From Afipia sp. GAS231 (GTDB lineage: Bacteria > Pseudomonadota > Alphaproteobacteria > Rhizobiales > Xanthobacteraceae), in the NCBI RefSeq assembly GCF_900103365.1, contig NZ_LT629703.1, positions 496,001-560,000 of the forward strand: a stretch of 64,000 nucleotides of DNA, in the 5' to 3' direction. How positions within the stretch are numbered: position 1 is the stretch's first letter; each line of letters starts with the position of its first letter. The position numbers and the translations under genes were made by a program. This document shows positions 16,207-24,231 of this stretch, in pieces. Under the pieces are notes generated by a model. It was not told the DNA's origin. It did no database searches and worked only from the letters and a program-made list of their open reading frames with translations.

Positions 16207-18423
16207 GTGACCCCTTCCGCCCGCGCAGCCGCATTGCGATCGACCGCACTGGCGACAAGTCTGGCGCTGGTGGTCGGCCTGTCGGCGCTCTCGGTCGAGG
16301 CCTGGGCCAAGCCGAAAGTTCCCCTGCCGAAGCCGCGGCCGATCGCGCGCAACGCCGCTCCGAAGCAGGCGGTCGCGACCAACAATGCCGGTCCGGCTGC
16401 GGCACCTGTGCCCTTGGCCGCTCCGGCTGCCGCACCGGCACTTGGACCCGCAGCACGCCAGCACGCCGCCCTGCCGCCGCCACGCAAGCAGGTGACGCCG
16501 GCCGCGATCGCCGCGACGTCATCGACGCCGCAATCCGACAAGGACGCGCTGGAAAACGTCATCGACCTCGTGCGCAAGCACAAGCCTAACGATGCGACGC
16601 AGGCGGAAGCCGTGATCTCCGATCCGGTCGCCCGCAAGCTCGCGGAATGGCTGATCCTGCGCAGCGACGACAACGGCGCTTCCGTCGAGCGCTACCGCGC
16701 CTTCGTTTCGGCCAATCCAAGCTGGCCATCGCAGACATTCCTGCGACGGCGGCTCGAGGCGGCGTTATGGGACGACCATCGCGACGATGCGACGGTCTGG
16801 TCGTGGTTCGAAAACGAATCCCCGATCTCGGCCAAGGGCCGCTTTGCGCTGGCGAAGGTGATGATCGGACGCGGCGACCGCGCCAATGCCGAACGTCTGG
16901 CGCGCGAGGCCTGGCGCGGCGACGGCATGTCGGAGGACACCGAGAGCACGGCGCTCGATTTGTTCGGCGCGCTGCTGACGGCAGGCGATCACAAGGCGCG
17001 GATGGACAACCTGCTCTACGGCACCGAGCAGGAAGCCGGCGGCCTGCGCGCGGCGAAACGGCTGGGCTCCGGCCATGTCGCGCTCGCCAAGGCGCGCATC
17101 GCCTCGAACCGGAAGGCTTCCAACGCGAGAGCTCTGCTCGAGGCGGTGCCGAGCGAACTGCGCGGCGATGCCGGCTATACGTTCGCGAAAATCCAGCTCC
17201 TTCGCCGCGAGGAGAAATTCGCCGAGGCCGCGCAACTGATGCTGAGCGCGCCGAAGGATCCGAACCGGCTGCACAATCTCGACGAATGGTGGATCGAGCG
17301 ACGACTGCTGGCGCGCAAGATGCTCGATGTCGGCGAACACCGCACCGCCTATCTGATCGCGCGGGACGCGGCGCTGCCGTCGCGCGACATCTACAAGACC
17401 GAGCAGGAATTCACCGCCGGCTGGATCGCGCTGCGCTTCCTGAACGATCCGGCGGTGGCAGCCCAGCATTTCGCCCGCATCGGCGTCGGCAGCGTCAACC
17501 CGACCGCGCTGGCGCGCGCCGGTTACTGGCAGGGCCGCGCGGCGGAAGCCGCAGGCCGCGCGCAGGAAGCCCGCGCCGCCTATGGTCGCGCCGCCGAACA
17601 ATCGACCAGTTATTATGGCCAGTTGGCACGCGCGAAGCTCGGCCTGCCGCAGCTCGAATTGAACGGCGCGCCCCGCGGTCGCGGGGTCGAACGGCTGGAG
17701 ATCGTCCGCGCGGTGCAACTGCTCTATGAACTCGACGAGCGCGAAATCGCGATACCGATTTTCGCCGACATGGGTGAGAACGGCGATCCGGACGCCCTGG
17801 CTGGCCTCGGCGAACTCACGGCCCGCAACAACGACGCGCGCGGCATGCTGCTGCTCGGCAAGGCAGCCCTCAATCGCGGGCTGCCGTTCGACCATTATGC
17901 TTATCCCGTCAACGGGATTCCGGCGTTCCGGCAGATCGGACCCGAAGTCGAACCAAGCGTCGTCTACTCGATCGCCCGGCAGGAAAGCGCCTTCAATCAG
18001 GCGGTGGTATCGCCGGCCCAGGCCTACGGACTGATGCAGGTGACCCCCGACGCCGGACGCTACGTCACCAAGCGCGCCGGCGTCGGCTTCGACCTCAGCC
18101 GGATGAAGACCGATCCGGTTTATAATGCGACGCTCGGCGCCGCCGAACTCGGCGGCCTGCTCGAGGATTATCGCGGCTCCTACATCATGACCTTCGCCGG
18201 CTACAATGCCGGTCGCGGCAGCGTCAAAAAATGGGTCGAGCGCTATGGCGACCCGCGCGATCCCAAGGTCGACGCCGTCGACTGGGTCGAACAGATCCCG
18301 TTCTCCGAGACGCGGAACTACGTGCAGCGGATCATGGAGAACCTGCAGGTCTACCGCGCGCGGTTCGGCGGCGGAACGAAGCTCCAGATCGAAGCCGACC
18401 TGCACCGCGGCAGCGTCGAATAG
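16207..18423 (+). CDS. Soluble lytic murein transglycosylase
   Basis: The 738-residue periplasmic enzyme cleaves peptidoglycan glycan chains. A signal peptide ('STALATSLALVVGLSALSVEAWA') is followed by a Pro/Ala-rich linker, a long alpha-helical superhelix and a C-terminal lysozyme-like SLT domain. The catalytic Glu is in 'SIARQESAFN', with 'AYGLMQVTP' and 'AGYNAGRGSV' completing the family motifs. I chose the GTG at 16207, preceded by AGAGGAAA; the frame is open to a TTG at 16177. Confidence 0.9.
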   Translation: MTPSARAAALRSTALATSLALVVGLSALSVEAWAKPKVPLPKPRPIARNAAPKQAVATNNAGPAAAPVPLAAPAAAPALGPAARQHAALPPPRKQVTPAAIAATSSTPQSDKDALENVIDLVRKHKPNDATQAEAVISDPVARKLAEWLILRSDDNGASVERYRAFVSANPSWPSQTFLRRRLEAALWDDHRDDATVWSWFENESPISAKGRFALAKVMIGRGDRANAERLAREAWRGDGMSEDTESTALDLFGALLTAGDHKARMDNLLYGTEQEAGGLRAAKRLGSGHVALAKARIASNRKASNARALLEAVPSELRGDAGYTFAKIQLLRREEKFAEAAQLMLSAPKDPNRLHNLDEWWIERRLLARKMLDVGEHRTAYLIARDAALPSRDIYKTEQEFTAGWIALRFLNDPAVAAQHFARIGVGSVNPTALARAGYWQGRAAEAAGRAQEARAAYGRAAEQSTSYYGQLARAKLGLPQLELNGAPRGRGVERLEIVRAVQLLYELDEREIAIPIFADMGENGDPDALAGLGELTARNNDARGMLLLGKAALNRGLPFDHYAYPVNGIPAFRQIGPEVEPSVVYSIARQESAFNQAVVSPAQAYGLMQVTPDAGRYVTKRAGVGFDLSRMKTDPVYNATLGAAELGGLLEDYRGSYIMTFAGYNAGRGSVKKWVERYGDPRDPKVDAVDWVEQIPFSETRNYVQRIMENLQVYRARFGGGTKLQIEADLHRGSVE

Positions 18424-18485
18424 TGCCGCCTGACACCTGACTTGAATACCAATCTGGCTTGAATACAAATCTGGCTTGATTGCAA

Positions 18486-18514
18486 ACCGCCCCCGGACCG
18501 GGTCCAGGGGCGGT
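18486..18514. terminator. Bidirectional terminator between convergent genes
   Basis: ACCGCCCC (18486-18493) pairs with GGGGCGGT (18507-18514) around an inner GGACC/GGTCC stem. It lies between the convergent stops of the transglycosylase and the TPR gene and is followed by TCTTCGTT on the plus strand. Confidence 0.65.
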
Positions 18515-18538
18515 CTTCGTTCCGAAGATCGTTCGCGC

Positions 18539-19075
18539 TTAGTAAACCAGACCGGTCCCCGGCTGCTTATCGAGGGCTGCCGCCAGCGAGCGATATTCCT
18601 CGCTTGACGTGCCCGTGAGCTGAGCCAGGCGGTTGAGGTGATACTGCGCCTGGTCGCGGTTACCCTGCTCGACCTGCCACAGGCCGTAATACTGCCAGGT
18701 CTTGACGTGATCAGGGTCGGTCTTGAGCTCACGCTCGTACCAGATCTGCGACACCTTGTAGTCGCCGAGCTTGCGGTAGGAATAGCCGATCAGGTTGGCG
18801 ACCGCAGCGTTATCGTCGTGCCCCAGCGCCTTCAACTGGTCGATCGCCGCCACATAGTCGTTGCGGTCGTAAATCGTGGTGTAGGCCGCGCGGTAGCCGT
18901 TCACGAAGGCCGGCTCTTCCTTGTAGGACGTCCCGTCCTTCTTTTTCTTCGAGGATGACGGCGGATCGGACGCCGGCGGATCGCCGCCCGCATAGGCCTG
19001 CTGGATCGCCGGCGTCGTCGCCAGCAAGACCGAAAACAGCGCGAAGACTGTCAGCCGGATTGCGTATCTGTTCAT
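18539..19075 (-). CDS. Secreted TPR-repeat protein
   Basis: The 178-residue protein has a signal peptide (cleavage after about residue 29, 'QQAYAGG'), a low-complexity Ser/Pro/Lys segment and three TPR-like helices pairs, e.g. 'NYVAAIDQLKALGHDDN'-type units (with Y/D at 73-75) and 'SQIWYERELKTDPDHVKTW'. TPR proteins bind other proteins; the partner is unknown. No cysteine lipobox is visible, so it is probably a soluble periplasmic protein. The rhizobial homologues I recall are uncharacterised. Confidence 0.8.
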   Translation of the reverse strand: MNRYAIRLTVFALFSVLLATTPAIQQAYAGGDPPASDPPSSSKKKKDGTSYKEEPAFVNGYRAAYTTIYDRNDYVAAIDQLKALGHDDNAAVANLIGYSYRKLGDYKVSQIWYERELKTDPDHVKTWQYYGLWQVEQGNRDQAQYHLNRLAQLTGTSSEEYRSLAAALDKQPGTGLVY

Positions 19076-19232
19076 GCGTTTCTCCTGGTTTGGCGACGAA
19101 AAGCTCCCGCCGGAACCTGAGAAGCTAACACCACCACTTCGGACTTATTCGGGCACCCAGGCATCCCTTCCCGGAAACGTGATCGTGCCGATGGGTCAGG
19201 CCCGTGCGGGGGCGCCAACCGTCCGCACAACG

Positions 19233-19261
19233 AAAAACCCCCGGCAGTTTCCTGCCGGGGG
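19233..19261 (-). terminator. Porin-type terminator (copy 1)
   Basis: A perfect 10-bp stem CCCCCGGCAG / CTGCCGGGGG (19238-19247, 19252-19261) with a TTTC loop is followed on the minus strand by five Ts. The same terminator, with one mismatch, sits behind the intact porin at 22584-22611. Confidence 0.85.
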
Positions 19262-19290
19262 TTCTCCTAGATCAGATCAGACGATCAAGA

Positions 19291-19372
19291 TCAGAAGTTA
19301 CGCTGAGCGCGAACGTTGAAGGACACGGTGCTCTGGTCCTTGAACTCGTAGGTGGTGTTCGGCTTCGGCGCC
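19291..19372 (-). pseudogene. 3' remnant of a porin gene
   Basis: Reading the minus strand gives about 26 codons ending 'YEFKDQSTVSFNVRAQRNF' and a stop. This is almost the same as the C-terminus of the intact porin at 22639-24231 ('YEFKDQSTVSLNIRAQRNF'). Homology stops abruptly at about 19372, upstream of which unrelated DNA begins. It is the surviving end of a second porin copy, still with its own terminator. Confidence 0.85.
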
Positions 19373-19515
19373 CGTCAGCAGTCGAACCGGCGTCGCGTCC
19401 TGGTGGCCTTGGGCTATTGTTTCCTCTGCGTTGACGCCACGACTCCGGAACGGCTAAGCTGAGCCCTCCCGAATTCCGCGTTTCGGCAATCTTCAATTTT
19501 AGGTTTCCTTTTACC

Positions 19516-20199
19516 ATGCTGATTGCGATTCCCAACCTTCTTACGCCGCAACAGGTTGCGTACGCGCGGCAAAAGCTCGACGCGGCGAACTGGACCGACG
19601 GTGCGGCCACGGCTGGGTTTCTGGCGAAAAAAGTAAAGCGGAATCGGCAGATCGACCAGAGCCACCGCGTCGGACAGGAAATCGGGCAGATGATTGTGAA
19701 GGCGCTGGGCAGCAGCGAGACCTTTATGAATGCCGCGCAGCCACTGAAGGTGCTTCCGCCGAAGTTCAACCGGTACGAAGGGGGGGAGCACTACGGGGCG
19801 CATATTGATAACGCCCTTATGGACATTCCCGGCTCCGGGGGGCTGCGCCTCCGCGCGGACCTCTCGATGACTGTGTTCTTGTCTGAACCCGAGGAATACG
19901 ACGGGGGCGAATTGCGTGTGCTGGACACGTATGGCCACCAGGCCGTTAAACTCCCGGCGGGACATGCCATCCTCTACACGGCCACGAGTCTGCACGAGGT
20001 GACGCCGGTCACGCGGGGGATCCGCACGTCCTCTTTTTTCTGGATACAGAGCATGATCCGCGATGACGCGCGACGGTCGATGCTCTACGATCTGGCCAAA
20101 GTTATCGATTCGCTGGTGGCAACGCATCCCGACCATCCATCCGTCGCGGGGTTTCTGGGCCACTATCATAAGCTGGCGCAGCATTGGATTGAGCTGTGA
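19516..20199 (+). CDS. PKHD-type Fe(II)/2-oxoglutarate hydroxylase (PiuC/YbiX-like)
   Basis: The 227-residue protein has the double-stranded beta-helix dioxygenase motif: 'YGAHIDNAL' supplies His and Asp, 'SLHEVTPVTRGIR' supplies the distal His and the 2OG-binding Arg. Length and C-terminal 'HYHKLAQHWIEL' match the PKHD hydroxylase family, whose members usually sit beside TonB siderophore receptors. No receptor is present here. It lies in the accessory patch between the porin fragment and an insertion sequence, so horizontal acquisition is likely. The substrate is unknown. Confidence 0.88.
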   Translation: MLIAIPNLLTPQQVAYARQKLDAANWTDGAATAGFLAKKVKRNRQIDQSHRVGQEIGQMIVKALGSSETFMNAAQPLKVLPPKFNRYEGGEHYGAHIDNALMDIPGSGGLRLRADLSMTVFLSEPEEYDGGELRVLDTYGHQAVKLPAGHAILYTATSLHEVTPVTRGIRTSSFFWIQSMIRDDARRSMLYDLAKVIDSLVATHPDHPSVAGFLGHYHKLAQHWIEL

Positions 20200-20326
20200 A
20201 CGTGCAGGGGGCGGGTTTGCGCGTAGCGCGGGACTCCCGGCCTGGGCCTGTCGGTGGCCCCGGCCAGACTAGGGGATGGCAACCTTGCCGGTGGGTACGA
20301 CCGAGTCTTCTGTGGATGGCTCCCGC

Positions 20327-20578
20327 GTTGCAAGAGATAAATTGACGCAGTGGCATTGGTCGGGTGCAGTCTTCTGTCCGGCCTGTTGATGCAGTCGATT
20401 AGACTGCTGGCCCTGATGGAGTCCGCGAACAAGGTCCCATTCTGCTTATCAGGCTATAACGCCTTAGACTCAACTTAGGTTGTCCCTGTTCCCGGTCTGA
20501 CCGGTTTGCCATCACATCGCATCGCGCTCGCAACCTCGTGTAGCTGATCTCCTCTTCAGCTAAACCGTATAACGTTGT
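20327..20578 (-). ncRNA. Candidate bridge-RNA region of the IS1111-type element
   Basis: The 3' noncoding end of the element, between the transposase stop and the inverted repeat, is the part of IS1111-type elements reported to encode the bridge RNA that pairs with target and donor DNA. I see no ORF here and several short complementary segments (for example GCAGTCG...  / AGACTGC near 20385-20405), but did not fold it. The call rests on position, not on a recognised RNA family. Confidence 0.35.
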
Positions 20579-21601
20579 TTATGCGGCCAATGCCGGCCGG
20601 TGGTCGGCATGATACGTCTCGCCGCGTGCCATGATCGCCCAGATGACCCGCGCGGTCTTGTTCGCCATCGCGACGGTGGCGACCCTTGTGGGTTTTCGCG
20701 CCAGCAGATCCGCCAAGCGTGGATCGATCTTACCGGGATTGTATTTTGCACGACGCACAAGCGCCGTCATGCCGACAACGAGCAGCTTGCGCAGATATTT
20801 GTCGCCCATTTTAGTGATACGACCGAGCCGCTCTTTGCCGCCGCTCGACTTCTGAAGTGGCGTCAGTCCCAACCAGGCGGCGAACTGCCGCCCGGAACGG
20901 AACTGATGAGGATCGGTAACCGATGCCGCAAGAGCCGTTGCGCCGACCGGCCCGATGCCGGGGATGGTCATGAGGCGCCGTGCGACATCGTTGCCACGTA
21001 GCCAGACGGCCAGATCGCGATCGATCTCGCGGAGCCGAATGTGGGTGTCGATCGCCTGCTGTGACAGTGTAGTGACGATCCTGGCAGCGTCAATCGGCAC
21101 CTCAGGCACTTTGCCATCGATGATCTGCCGCGCCCGTTCCAGCCCCTTGGGAATGTCGACGCCAAATTCGGCCAGTAGACCGCGGATCATGTTGATCAGC
21201 TGCGTGCGTTGCTTGACCAGCAGATCGCGTGTCCGGTGCATCGACAGCGCCGCCTGTTGCTCGGGCGACTTGACCGGAACGAACCGCATCGTAGGCCGTG
21301 TTACCGCCTCGCAAACCGCTTCCGCATCGGCAGCATCGGTCTTCCCGCGCTTCACATACGGCTTGACGTAGGCCGGTGGCATCAGCCGTACGTCATGGCC
21401 GAGCTTGATCAGCTCGCGCGCCCAATGATGCGACGTGCCGCAAGCCTCCATGCCGACCAGGCAAGAGGGCAGCTTGGCGAAAAATGGCAGCATCTGCGAC
21501 CGCCGAAGCGACTTACGAACCACAACCTGGCCGGTCGCATCAATGCCGTGGACCTGAAAAGCGCTCTTGGCCAAATCGAGGCCGATCGTGGTAATCTGCA
21601 T
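20579..21601 (-). CDS. IS110-family transposase (DEDD recombinase)
   Basis: The 340-residue protein has the RuvC-like DEDD catalytic set visible as Asp9 ('GLDLAKSAF'), Glu52 ('GMEACGTSHHW') and Asp89/Asp92 ('KTDAADAEAV'). The C-terminal Tnp2 (transposase_20) domain has 'IPGIGPVGA', 'FAAWLGLTP' and 'SSGGKERLGRITKMGD', with the proposed nucleophilic Ser. The reading frame is full length with no frameshift, so the element could be active. Confidence 0.93.
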   Translation of the reverse strand: MQITTIGLDLAKSAFQVHGIDATGQVVVRKSLRRSQMLPFFAKLPSCLVGMEACGTSHHWARELIKLGHDVRLMPPAYVKPYVKRGKTDAADAEAVCEAVTRPTMRFVPVKSPEQQAALSMHRTRDLLVKQRTQLINMIRGLLAEFGVDIPKGLERARQIIDGKVPEVPIDAARIVTTLSQQAIDTHIRLREIDRDLAVWLRGNDVARRLMTIPGIGPVGATALAASVTDPHQFRSGRQFAAWLGLTPLQKSSGGKERLGRITKMGDKYLRKLLVVGMTALVRRAKYNPGKIDPRLADLLARKPTRVATVAMANKTARVIWAIMARGETYHADHRPALAA

Positions 21602-21769
21602 GGCGGATGGCTCCCATTTTGCTCGTGAACGCCCTGATGGCCTTCACACTTTGGCACCCAGATGCCGTGAGCGGGAGCCATCCACCTCATCTGCTTAGGG
21701 TCTGACCTCTCGCCCCAAGTCGCGACTTCCGGTCTTCGCCCGAAAGCAGACATCGCGGCTTTGGCACTA

Positions 21770-22093
21770 TCAACCGATACCCTTGTTGATGTTGATTACC
21801 TCGCTCCAGTCCAGCCCGGCGTCCACGTAGCCCACCGTGCCGCACCTTGGTACACCTGAGGTGCGCGGAGACATCGTACCGTCCCACTCCGGCAACTCCT
21901 CCAACCGCAGGCGTCCCCTGTGGTGACAGCAGGCCTGAGTGGTCCTCGGGTTCGCAGGCCCCACGCAGTAGACCAGCACAGTGATGAACTTGTCTGCCCG
22001 TGCGCGAAGGTGTCGCGGCGGTCCCGTGACGTATCCAGTGGACTGGCTTCGATTGCCACAGCATGCCCCAGTGAAGGGCTGCTGAGCCATCAC
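21770..22093 (-). pseudogene. Frameshifted remnant of a small conserved protein gene
   Basis: The frame ending at 21770 gives 'RCGTVGYVDAGLDWSEVI...NKGIG', a plausible conserved C-terminus with a zinc-finger-like Cys. Just before this the coherent sequence 'YDVSAHLRCTK' is in a neighbouring frame, and before that the first frame again reads 'RADKFITVLVYC' and 'LEELPEWDG'. Two compensating shifts within about 60 bp explain this best. The parent protein appears to be a short rhizobial hypothetical with a Cys-pair motif; I do not know its function. Confidence 0.4.
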
Positions 22094-22312
22094 GGGTCCT
22101 ATGAGTTCTACTGGAGCCTATTTTGAGTTCATCCCGCCAACCGCTTCAAGGTTTGGGAGCTAAAGCCGCCGCCGCTGCCAAGCCGGCGATTGCACTGTGA
22201 GAACCTTGGGGAGCGCGAGTACCCGCGCGGGTCCGATCGGTTCGCGTTTTACTTAGCCCGAAAGCCTATCTTCGAACCTTATTCAATGAATTCAATAGTC
22301 TATTCGATTAGT

Positions 22313-22438
22313 GGGCGCACTACCACAAGAGGCACTGATCTTGCTCGCATTTTCGCAGCGATAATCGCACATCTTAGGTTGATTGCATTCATCTTCAATC
22401 ACTTAGCGCCAAATTGGGCGCACTACCACACAAGAGGC
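22313..22438. repeat. Imperfect direct repeat, 103 bp apart
   Basis: GGGCGCACTACCACAAGAGGC at 22313-22333 recurs at 22416-22438 with a CA insertion. The DNA between is AT-rich and holds no convincing gene; a 93-codon plus-strand frame here (22190-22471) resembles nothing I know. Confidence 0.6.
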
Positions 22439-22467
22439 CTTGCGCTGCTCGTGTTCACAGAAACTCC

Positions 22468-22548
22468 CTAGCCTCGTCGCTTTGGCAGCATGAAATACAC
22501 CCACGCTCCAAAAAGAACTAAAATCAGCAAAGCCCAGATCAACCGCAC
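22468..22548 (-). CDS. 26-residue single-span membrane peptide
   Basis: A GTG at 22548 is preceded at 5 nt by a perfect Shine-Dalgarno GGAGAGG (22554-22560). The 26-codon product is one hydrophobic helix ('LIWALLILVLFGAWVYFML') flanked by an N-terminal Arg and a 'PKRRG' tail, giving a clear positive-inside pattern, and ends with TAG. It lies just downstream of the intact porin's terminator on the same strand. The function is unknown; such peptides often modulate membrane complexes. Confidence 0.55.
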   Translation of the reverse strand: MRLIWALLILVLFGAWVYFMLPKRRG

Positions 22549-22583
22549 CGTAACCTCTCCGAACTAAAGCCGCTCCGAAAAAG

Positions 22584-22611
22584 AAAACCCCCGGCAGTTT
22601 CCTGCCGAGGG
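22584..22611 (-). terminator. Porin terminator (copy 2)
   Basis: CCCCCGGCAG / CTGCCGAGGG stem (22588-22597, 22602-22611; one mismatch), loop TTTC, followed on the minus strand by TTTTCTT. It lies 28 bp after the porin stop. Confidence 0.8.
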
Positions 22612-22638
22612 CGTAGCTAAGCGGGTATCAAATCGAGA

Positions 22639-24231
22639 TCAGAAGTTACGCTGAGCGCGAATGTTGAGGGACACGGTGCTCTGGTCCTTGAACTCGTAGA
22701 AGGCCGTCGGCTTCGGAGCAGTCGGGGTCAACGTAGCAGCACCCGTGAACTTCTGGTCCAAGAAGACGCCGAGGACTTCAGCCGAGAACGTCAGGTTCTT
22801 GACGGGAGTCCAGCGGGTAACCAGGCCGATCTGCGCGACGTTGAAGTCCGGATTACAGGTGAAATCCGCGGTCACAACCTTACCAGCGGTATAGGCTGCG
22901 CAGGTGAACAGCTTGGCAGTGTCATCATAACGAACCATCGAGTAGCTGCCGAACAGGCTGGTCGACCAGTACGGATCCCAGTTGTGGTTGAACGCGCCAC
23001 GGACACCGTAAGCGGTGGTCAGATGCAGCGATCCGTCACCACCGGCGAACGCCGGAAGAAATACGGCATCGGTCACCGCACCAAAACCAACGCTCTGGTA
23101 GGCACCGGCACGGCCGGTCCCACTGAACATAGCGAACGGATTCGGCGAAGCGTTGCTGGAGGAGATCACGTTCTTCGTGTCACCCTTGGCGTAGCTCGCG
23201 TCGATCTTGAAATCGTCGCCCGCTCCGGTCGGGATGTTCTTGATCTGCAACGCAGCCATCACCGAACCGCCCCACTTCGCGTCGGGGTGACCGTTGATTT
23301 CCGACAGGCCGGTAGCAGCGCCGCCGGCAATACCCACCGCGCCGGCAGGAGCCGCAACGGCGTTCAGGACGTTGTAAGAACCGGAAACCTCATGCGCAGC
23401 GGCCGAAATCTGGAACAACCCCCAGGCCTGGTCGACGCGGATGTTGCCAACGACGTCGGGAGCACGCACGCCCGCGTAGGTGTTGGCGATTTGCCCGATC
23501 GCGGTAGGCGGCACTGTCAGGTTGGCGACGGTAGTACGGTTGAACACGGTCGGATCATCGAGGCCGATGGTGCCCGACACGCCGTTGCCGAACTGCGCGG
23601 TGTACTGGATGTTGTTCACGCCGGTGACGGTGTCATGACCGCCGAGCAGGAACGACGTGTTGTTGCCTGGATAACCATGCCAGGGCGTCGCATAGGCCGA
23701 AGCCGACTTACCGAAGGTGAAACCAGCGAACTGAATGAACACCATTTCAACCGCTACGTAGCCTTCGCCCGGACCATTGAACAGGCCGGTGCTGGTGCCA
23801 ATGCTCGGCGAATTGGTGAAGTTCGTCGGATTAACCGTCGCGCTCGAAGCGCCTTGGGTCGAGAACTGGAAGTCGCCCTGACCGAAGGTACGGACAACGC
23901 CGTATTCCGTGGCGGTACGGGTATCAATCGTCAGCGCCATACGGGAACGGGCGGCAAAGTAATCGCGGTAGCGATTGCCCTGGCCGAGATCAGCAGCCCA
24001 AGCCGGACCGTCATAGATGTTGCCGTTGAACGTGGTGTCGACGCGCAGATAACCACCCAGCTTGATGCAGGTGTCAGTGCCGGGAATGTAGAAGAAACCA
24101 GCACCGTACAGGGAGCAGATCCTCACGTACTCGACCGCTTTGGCCTTGACGGGAAGATCGGCAGCCTGGGCTCCACTCATGGCGACGAGAGCCGCCGCTG
24201 AGCCGAGAATAAGGCTCTTAACCATCTTCAT
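22639..24231 (-). CDS. Outer-membrane porin (alphaproteobacterial Porin_2 family)
   Basis: The 530-residue product has a signal peptide cleaved after 'GAQA' (about residue 23), then 'ADLPVKA..EYVRICSLYGAGFFY', the standard N-terminus of rhizobial porins, including the Cys pair in 'ICSLYGAG...DTCIKLGGYLR'. Alternating beta strands follow and the protein ends in Phe ('RAQRNF'), the signal for barrel insertion. The ATG at 24231 has a strong GGAGG site; the open frame further upstream is not part of the gene. It forms a trimeric diffusion channel for small solutes. Confidence 0.93.
   Translation of the reverse strand: MKMVKSLILGSAAALVAMSGAQAADLPVKAKAVEYVRICSLYGAGFFYIPGTDTCIKLGGYLRVDTTFNGNIYDGPAWAADLGQGNRYRDYFAARSRMALTIDTRTATEYGVVRTFGQGDFQFSTQGASSATVNPTNFTNSPSIGTSTGLFNGPGEGYVAVEMVFIQFAGFTFGKSASAYATPWHGYPGNNTSFLLGGHDTVTGVNNIQYTAQFGNGVSGTIGLDDPTVFNRTTVANLTVPPTAIGQIANTYAGVRAPDVVGNIRVDQAWGLFQISAAAHEVSGSYNVLNAVAAPAGAVGIAGGAATGLSEINGHPDAKWGGSVMAALQIKNIPTGAGDDFKIDASYAKGDTKNVISSSNASPNPFAMFSGTGRAGAYQSVGFGAVTDAVFLPAFAGGDGSLHLTTAYGVRGAFNHNWDPYWSTSLFGSYSMVRYDDTAKLFTCAAYTAGKVVTADFTCNPDFNVAQIGLVTRWTPVKNLTFSAEVLGVFLDQKFTGAATLTPTAPKPTAFYEFKDQSTVSLNIRAQRNF

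Larger units (their letters stand above)
20312..21685 (-). mobile_element. IS110-family element, IS1111 type
   Basis: A 15-bp inverted pair GTGGATGGCTCCCGC (20312-20326) / GCGGGAGCCATCCAC (21671-21685) brackets the transposase gene. IS1111-group elements differ from the rest of IS110 by having (sub)terminal inverted repeats, which fits. The transposase lies close to its 5' end (84 bp) with a longer 267-bp 3' noncoding end. Exact tips may extend a few bases beyond the inverted repeats. No target duplication is expected for this family. Confidence 0.75.

Noticed and set aside
16765-18732. A 655-codon minus-strand frame opposite the transglycosylase
   Set aside because: The plus strand encodes a complete SLT protein with signal peptide and catalytic motifs.
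22190-22471. A 93-codon plus-strand ORF in the accessory patch
   Set aside because: It spans a direct repeat, has no ribosome site and no recognisable sequence, and overlaps the small minus-strand peptide end.
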